Source of the DNA: Alphaproteobacteria bacterium
GTDB lineage: Bacteria > Pseudomonadota > Alphaproteobacteria > Micropepsales > Micropepsaceae
Direction: 5' to 3'
Length of the DNA stretch: 64,000 bases
Assembly: GCA_016124635.1 (NCBI GenBank)
Contig: WGNJ01000015.1
Coordinates: 248,001 to 312,000 of the forward strand
Each line of letters opens with the position of its first letter. The stretch's first letter is position 1. The notes below the pieces were generated by a model. The model had not been told where the DNA came from and made no database searches. It saw nothing but the letters and a program-made list of their open reading frames with translations. The position numbers and the translations under genes are program-made. Below are positions 60,401 to 64,000 of this stretch, piece after piece.

Positions 60401-61906
60401 ATGAATGCGCCGCTGCTAACCACCGTCCGGGCAGTGGCGGATGAGACCAAGAGTCTCGCCGCCGAGGGCGTTGCGCGTTCGACCGCAGCGCCGACCAACA
60501 GTGCGCAAGCGCGCACGCTCTACCGCGCGCGCCAGGCGATCTACCCGAAGCTGGTACATGGGCGCTTCCGGCTGCTGAAATTCGTCGGCATGGCGGTCAT
60601 GCTGGGTATCTATTACGGCCTGCCCTGGATCAGGTGGGAGCGCGGCCCCAACGCGCCGGACCAAGCCGTGCTCGTCGATCTCGTGCGCGAGCGCTTCTAC
60701 TTCTTCTGGATCGAGATCTGGCCGCAAGAGGTCTACTACGTCACTGGTCTCTTGATCCTTGCCGCCCTCGGTCTCTTTCTGGTCACTGCATTGTTCGGCC
60801 GCGTTTGGTGCGGCTACGCCTGTCCGCAGACGGTTTGGACCGACCTCTACATCATGGTCGAGCGCCTGATCGAGGGCGATCGCAACGCGCGCATCCGCCT
60901 CGACAAGTCGCCGTGGACCTTTGAAAAGCTGGCGAAGAAAGTCGCGAAACACATCGCCTGGATATTGATTGCCGCGATGACGGGGGGCGCATGGATTCTC
61001 TACTTCCATGACGCGCCGACTTTGGCCGCGACGCTGTTTCAAGGTACCGCCGACCTAAGCGCCTACGTCTTTCTCGGCGTCTTGACCTTCACCACCTATT
61101 GGCTCGCCGGCCACATGCGCGAGCAGGTGTGCACCTTCATGTGCCCCTGGCCGCGCATCCAGGCGGCGCTGATCGACAAAGACACGTTGACGGTTACCTA
61201 TCGCACCGACCGTGGCGAGCCCCGGGGTCCGCACAAGAAAGGGCAACCGTGGGAAGGCCGTGGCCATTGCATTGATTGCAATCAGTGTGTCGCGGCTTGC
61301 CCGATGGGTATCGACATTCGCGACGGCGACCAGCTCGAATGCATCAACTGCGCGCTCTGCATCGACGCCTGCAACGATGTGATGAAGCGCGTCGATCTGC
61401 CGTTCGGTTTGATCGCCTACGACACGCACGAGAACATCGAGCGCCGCGCCCACGGAGAGAAGGCGCGTTTCCGTCCGTTCCGCCCGCGCCTCGCGCTCTA
61501 TGCTGTCGCCATCGCGATCGTCGCCGGCGTCATGCTGTTCGGCCTCTCCACGCGTGCGACGCTGGATCTCAGTATTCTGCGCGAGCGCAATCCGACCTTC
61601 GTGCGGTTGTCGGACGGCAGCATTCGCAACGCCTACGCCGTCAAGATCCAAAATCACAAGAATATGGCGCGCGAATTTCAATTGTTGGTCGAGGGGCCGA
61701 AGAACCTGGAAATCAAGGTCGTTGGCGCCAACGAGACGGTCGACGTCGAAGGCGACAAGCTGCGCGAAATTCGCGTGCTACTCACCGTCCCGGCGCCGTC
61801 CATAACGGCCGCCTCGATGCCGGTAACGTTCAAAGTCGTGGATGCGAAGACGCACGAAACGACGGAGTCGCGTAGCGTCTTTCTCTCCGACGGAGCGGGA
61901 TCATGA
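60401..61906 (+). CDS. ccoG: cbb3 oxidase assembly ferredoxin/copper reductase CcoG (FixG/RdxA)
   Basis: A 501-residue membrane protein. About five helices surround a double [4Fe-4S] segment with 'GHCIDCNQCVAACPMGIDIR' and 'LECINCALCIDACNDVMKRV'. The Cys-rich 'GRVWCGYACPQTVW' in a membrane helix and a C-terminal Ig-like domain (about 385-500) complete the family. CcoG reduces Cu(II) for insertion into the oxidase. The stop overlaps the start of ccoH by 4 bp (ATGA). Confidence 0.94.
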   Translation: MNAPLLTTVRAVADETKSLAAEGVARSTAAPTNSAQARTLYRARQAIYPKLVHGRFRLLKFVGMAVMLGIYYGLPWIRWERGPNAPDQAVLVDLVRERFYFFWIEIWPQEVYYVTGLLILAALGLFLVTALFGRVWCGYACPQTVWTDLYIMVERLIEGDRNARIRLDKSPWTFEKLAKKVAKHIAWILIAAMTGGAWILYFHDAPTLAATLFQGTADLSAYVFLGVLTFTTYWLAGHMREQVCTFMCPWPRIQAALIDKDTLTVTYRTDRGEPRGPHKKGQPWEGRGHCIDCNQCVAACPMGIDIRDGDQLECINCALCIDACNDVMKRVDLPFGLIAYDTHENIERRAHGEKARFRPFRPRLALYAVAIAIVAGVMLFGLSTRATLDLSILRERNPTFVRLSDGSIRNAYAVKIQNHKNMAREFQLLVEGPKNLEIKVVGANETVDVEGDKLREIRVLLTVPAPSITAASMPVTFKVVDAKTHETTESRSVFLSDGAGS

Positions 61907-62382
61907 TCCGAGAGCTCAAGGGCATTCACGTCCTGCTGGTTTTGCTGGCCTTCTTCGGGACCGTTATTGCCGTCAATGTCGCGATGGCGACCTATGCGGT
62001 CACCACGTTTAGCGGCGAGGACGTTTCCGACCCGTATCTGAAGGGCCTGGCCTTCAACAAAACGCTGGCCGCCCACTCGGCGCAGCAGAAGCTCGAATGG
62101 ACGGCGACGATCGATGCGGAACGTCAAAACAACACGACTGAGGTCGCCGTTGCCGTGCGCGACCACAACCAACGTGAGATCTATGGGCTGAAGGTTGCGG
62201 TCACCTTCCGCCGCCCGACCAACGCCAATCTCGATCGCACCGAGGCGTTGGCCACAGGCAGCGACGGCACCTATTCCGCATCGATCAAGAATCTCGATGC
62301 CGGCGCCTGGGACATCGTCGCAAGGACGACGGCTCCGGACGGCACCAAGTTCGAAGCGACGCGCCGCGTCATCTTGCGATGA
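61903..62382 (+). CDS. ccoH: FixH-family cbb3 assembly protein
   Basis: A 159-residue protein with one N-terminal helix (about 8-30, 'VLLVLLAFFGTVIAVNVAMA') and a periplasmic beta domain of about 110 residues. Its 'SYxxGLxxN'-like segment 'YLKGLAFNKTLAAHSAQQKL' is the FixH mark. It is needed for cbb3 assembly. It overlaps ccoG by 4 bp at its start and ccoI by 4 bp at its end, so the accessory genes are translationally coupled. Confidence 0.9.
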   Translation: MIRELKGIHVLLVLLAFFGTVIAVNVAMATYAVTTFSGEDVSDPYLKGLAFNKTLAAHSAQQKLEWTATIDAERQNNTTEVAVAVRDHNQREIYGLKVAVTFRRPTNANLDRTEALATGSDGTYSASIKNLDAGAWDIVARTTAPDGTKFEATRRVILR

Positions 62383-64000
62383 CTGCCGCGACCTTCAGCC
62401 AAGCGCTCGACATCGATCCGGCGCCTTTCGTAAGGCGCGACGGAAAAGGTGAAGCACGGTTGGAGCTTGCGGTGAAGGGCGTGCGCTGCGCCAATTGCAT
62501 CGCAAAGATCGAAAGAGGCTTGGCGGCGATGCCGGGCATCGAGAGCGCCCGCGTCAACCTCTCGACCGCGAAGCTGAGCGTGCGCTGGCGCGACGGCCGC
62601 GCCAACGCGCAGGCGATCGTCAAACGCATCAGCGAACTCGGCTTTGAATCCTTCCCCTACGATCCCGATGCCGTGCTCACGCACGAGCAGGAGGAAGGCC
62701 GCTTTCTGCTGCGTTGTCTTGCCGTCGCTGGCTTCGCTGCCGCGAACGTCATGCTGCTGTCGATCACCATCTGGTCGGGTGGCGAGATGGGTGACGCCAC
62801 GCGCACCATGTTCCTCTGGGTTTCGGCGCTGATCGCGGTACCGAGTGCGATCTACGCCAGCCGCCCCTTCCTGCGTTCGGCCGTCGCAAGCCTGAGCCAG
62901 GGCCACGCCAACATGGACGTGCCGATAACGCTCGCCATTCTGCTGGCGCTGGCGCTGAGCATGTACGAGACGGCGACCGGCGGCCAGCATGCCTATTTCG
63001 ATGCGGCCGTCGCCCTGCCGTTTCTGCTTCTGACAGGGCGCTATCTCGACTTTCTTCTGCGCCGCAAAGCACGCGGCGCCGCTCGCGATCTGGCAGCCAT
63101 GCAGACCGTGACGGCGACACGGATCGATGCGGCGGGGCACACGCAAACCGTTGCGCCGCGCGACATTGCAGTCGGCGACAAACTCCTCATCGCCACCGGC
63201 GAGCGCACGCCGGTGGACTGTGTCGTCGAGGCTGGATCCGGCGACGTCGACGTCTCGCTCGCGACCGGAGAAAGCGCACCGGTGACCGCCGCGATCGGAG
63301 ACAAGCTCCACGCGGGCTCGCTCGTCCTCGGCGCGCCGCTGACGGTTCGCTGCACGGCACGCGTCGAAGATTCGCTCGTCGCCGAGGTTGCCCGCCTGCT
63401 TGAAGCCGGCCAACAGAGCCGCGGCCGCTACGTCCGCCTCGCCGACCGCGCTGCCGCGCTCTATGTACCGCTCGTGCACGGCGCAGCGCTTAGCGTCTTC
63501 CTTGGCAGCCTTTTGTTCGGCGAGGAGGTACGCGTTGCGCTGACGAGCGCCATCTCCCTTCTCATCATCACTTGCCCTTGCGCTATGGGCTTGGCGGTGC
63601 CCGCCGTTCAAGTCGTTGCCACGAGCCGCTTGTACCGCCGGGGCCTGCTCGTGAAGTCCGGCGACGCACTTGAAAGGCTGGCCGAGGCGGATACGGCCCT
63701 CCTCGACAAGACAGGCACTTTGACGACCGGCCGCCCTGACCTGCTGCGGCGCGACAGCCTTCCTTCGAACGTTCTTGCCGAAGCCGCTAAACTCGCACGC
63801 GCAAGCCGCCACCCGCTGGCGCGGGCTCTCGCCAATGCCGCGGGTCCAGGCCCGCTTGCACGTGACACGCGCGAGATTGCCGGCGAAGGCATCGAAGGGC
63901 TCATCGACGGCAAGCGCGCGCGCCTCGGCAAGGCATCTTTCGTCGGCGTCGGAGAGGAAACGGATCCCAACTCGAGCGCTCTGTGGTTCGCCTTCGATGG
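62379..64000 (+). CDS. ccoI: Copper-exporting P1B-type ATPase CcoI (FixI), runs off right edge
   Basis: The first 540 codons are present; the stop lies beyond 64000. The N-terminal metal-binding domain has C37-A-N-C40 in 'GVRCANCIAKIERGLAAM'. Several membrane helices follow, and the actuator shows 'VSLATGESAPVTA' (T-G-E-S). The transport site is C399-P-C401 in 'ITCPCAMGLAVPAVQVVA', and the phosphorylated Asp443 is in D-K-T-G-T. These assign a Cu+-type P1B ATPase that delivers copper for CuB of the oxidase. ATG at 62379 overlaps the ccoH stop (ATGA). Confidence 0.95.
   Translation, partial: MTAATFSQALDIDPAPFVRRDGKGEARLELAVKGVRCANCIAKIERGLAAMPGIESARVNLSTAKLSVRWRDGRANAQAIVKRISELGFESFPYDPDAVLTHEQEEGRFLLRCLAVAGFAAANVMLLSITIWSGGEMGDATRTMFLWVSALIAVPSAIYASRPFLRSAVASLSQGHANMDVPITLAILLALALSMYETATGGQHAYFDAAVALPFLLLTGRYLDFLLRRKARGAARDLAAMQTVTATRIDAAGHTQTVAPRDIAVGDKLLIATGERTPVDCVVEAGSGDVDVSLATGESAPVTAAIGDKLHAGSLVLGAPLTVRCTARVEDSLVAEVARLLEAGQQSRGRYVRLADRAAALYVPLVHGAALSVFLGSLLFGEEVRVALTSAISLLIITCPCAMGLAVPAVQVVATSRLYRRGLLVKSGDALERLAEADTALLDKTGTLTTGRPDLLRRDSLPSNVLAEAAKLARASRHPLARALANAAGPGPLARDTREIAGEGIEGLIDGKRARLGKASFVGVGEETDPNSSALWFAFD

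Noticed and set aside
1..64000. CRISPR arrays, tRNA/rRNA genes, insertion sequences, prophage, integrases
   Set aside because: No regularly spaced repeats, no cloverleaf or rRNA sequence, no transposase or integrase motif was recognised by eye. A dedicated scan would be needed to exclude a short RNA gene.

Overview
The window is GC-rich, densely coding chromosomal DNA, most likely from an alphaproteobacterium. Three things point there: a complete ccoNOQP-ccoGHI (fixNOQP-fixGHI) run behind an FNR/FixK-type palindrome; an EcfG-like ECF sigma factor together with two perfect GGAAC-N16-CGTT promoters, the general-stress promoter type of that class; and small families (DUF1488, DUF2188, DUF3775, host-attachment protein) common in the class. 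I saw no rRNA, tRNA, CRISPR array, insertion sequence or phage gene. Genus cannot be fixed from the sequence alone.

Layout. 1-20 kb: mixed metabolism and envelope functions. These are a TauD-like fragment, a glyoxalase-fold protein, a D-2-hydroxyacid dehydrogenase, two serine hydrolases, a penicillin-acylase-family enzyme, a secreted retropepsin/PDZ protein divergent from a TrmB-type regulator with a palindrome between them, a periplasmic PRC-barrel protein behind a stress promoter, a quinone-oxidoreductase-like MDR, chorismate mutase, an old-yellow-enzyme homologue, GST, a POT peptide transporter (also behind a stress promoter), a thiolase and an ECF sigma factor. 20.7-39.5 kb: an exopolysaccharide locus. 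It has outer-membrane export proteins, an initiating sugar-phosphate transferase, three glycosyltransferases, a flippase, a VpsF-like polymerase, a Wzz-type co-polymerase with a degenerate ATPase domain, a GH10 glycanase, a CelD-like acyltransferase, three oxidoreductases and a GINT1-like protein. 39.5-48.9 kb: a decayed gene, then a signalling cassette, then two small conserved genes.

The cassette at 40.0-47.9 kb is the least ordinary part. A CRP-type regulator is divergent from a three-gene, translationally coupled operon encoding a CrtI/amine-oxidase-like flavoprotein, a 1247-residue protein built like mammalian soluble adenylyl cyclase (two cyclase domains, NTPase, TPR-like tail), and an acetoacetate-decarboxylase-superfamily protein. 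The regulator keeps most CRP cyclic-nucleotide and DNA-contact residues, and a perfect TGTGA-N6-TCACA site lies 31 bp past its stop. A self-contained cyclic-nucleotide circuit controlling a small enzymatic pathway is a reasonable hypothesis.

48.9-55.7 kb: a divergent gene set for CoA-dependent aerobic breakdown of an aromatic acid, probably 2-aminobenzoate. It consists of an aryl-CoA ligase, a fused flavin monooxygenase/OYE reductase, an enoyl-CoA hydratase, an SDR, RidA and a creatininase-family hydrolase. 55.7-64 kb: the high-affinity cbb3 oxidase operon with its accessory genes, and a divergent CBS/four-helix membrane gene pair that appears to share FNR/FixK control. ccoI runs off the right edge.
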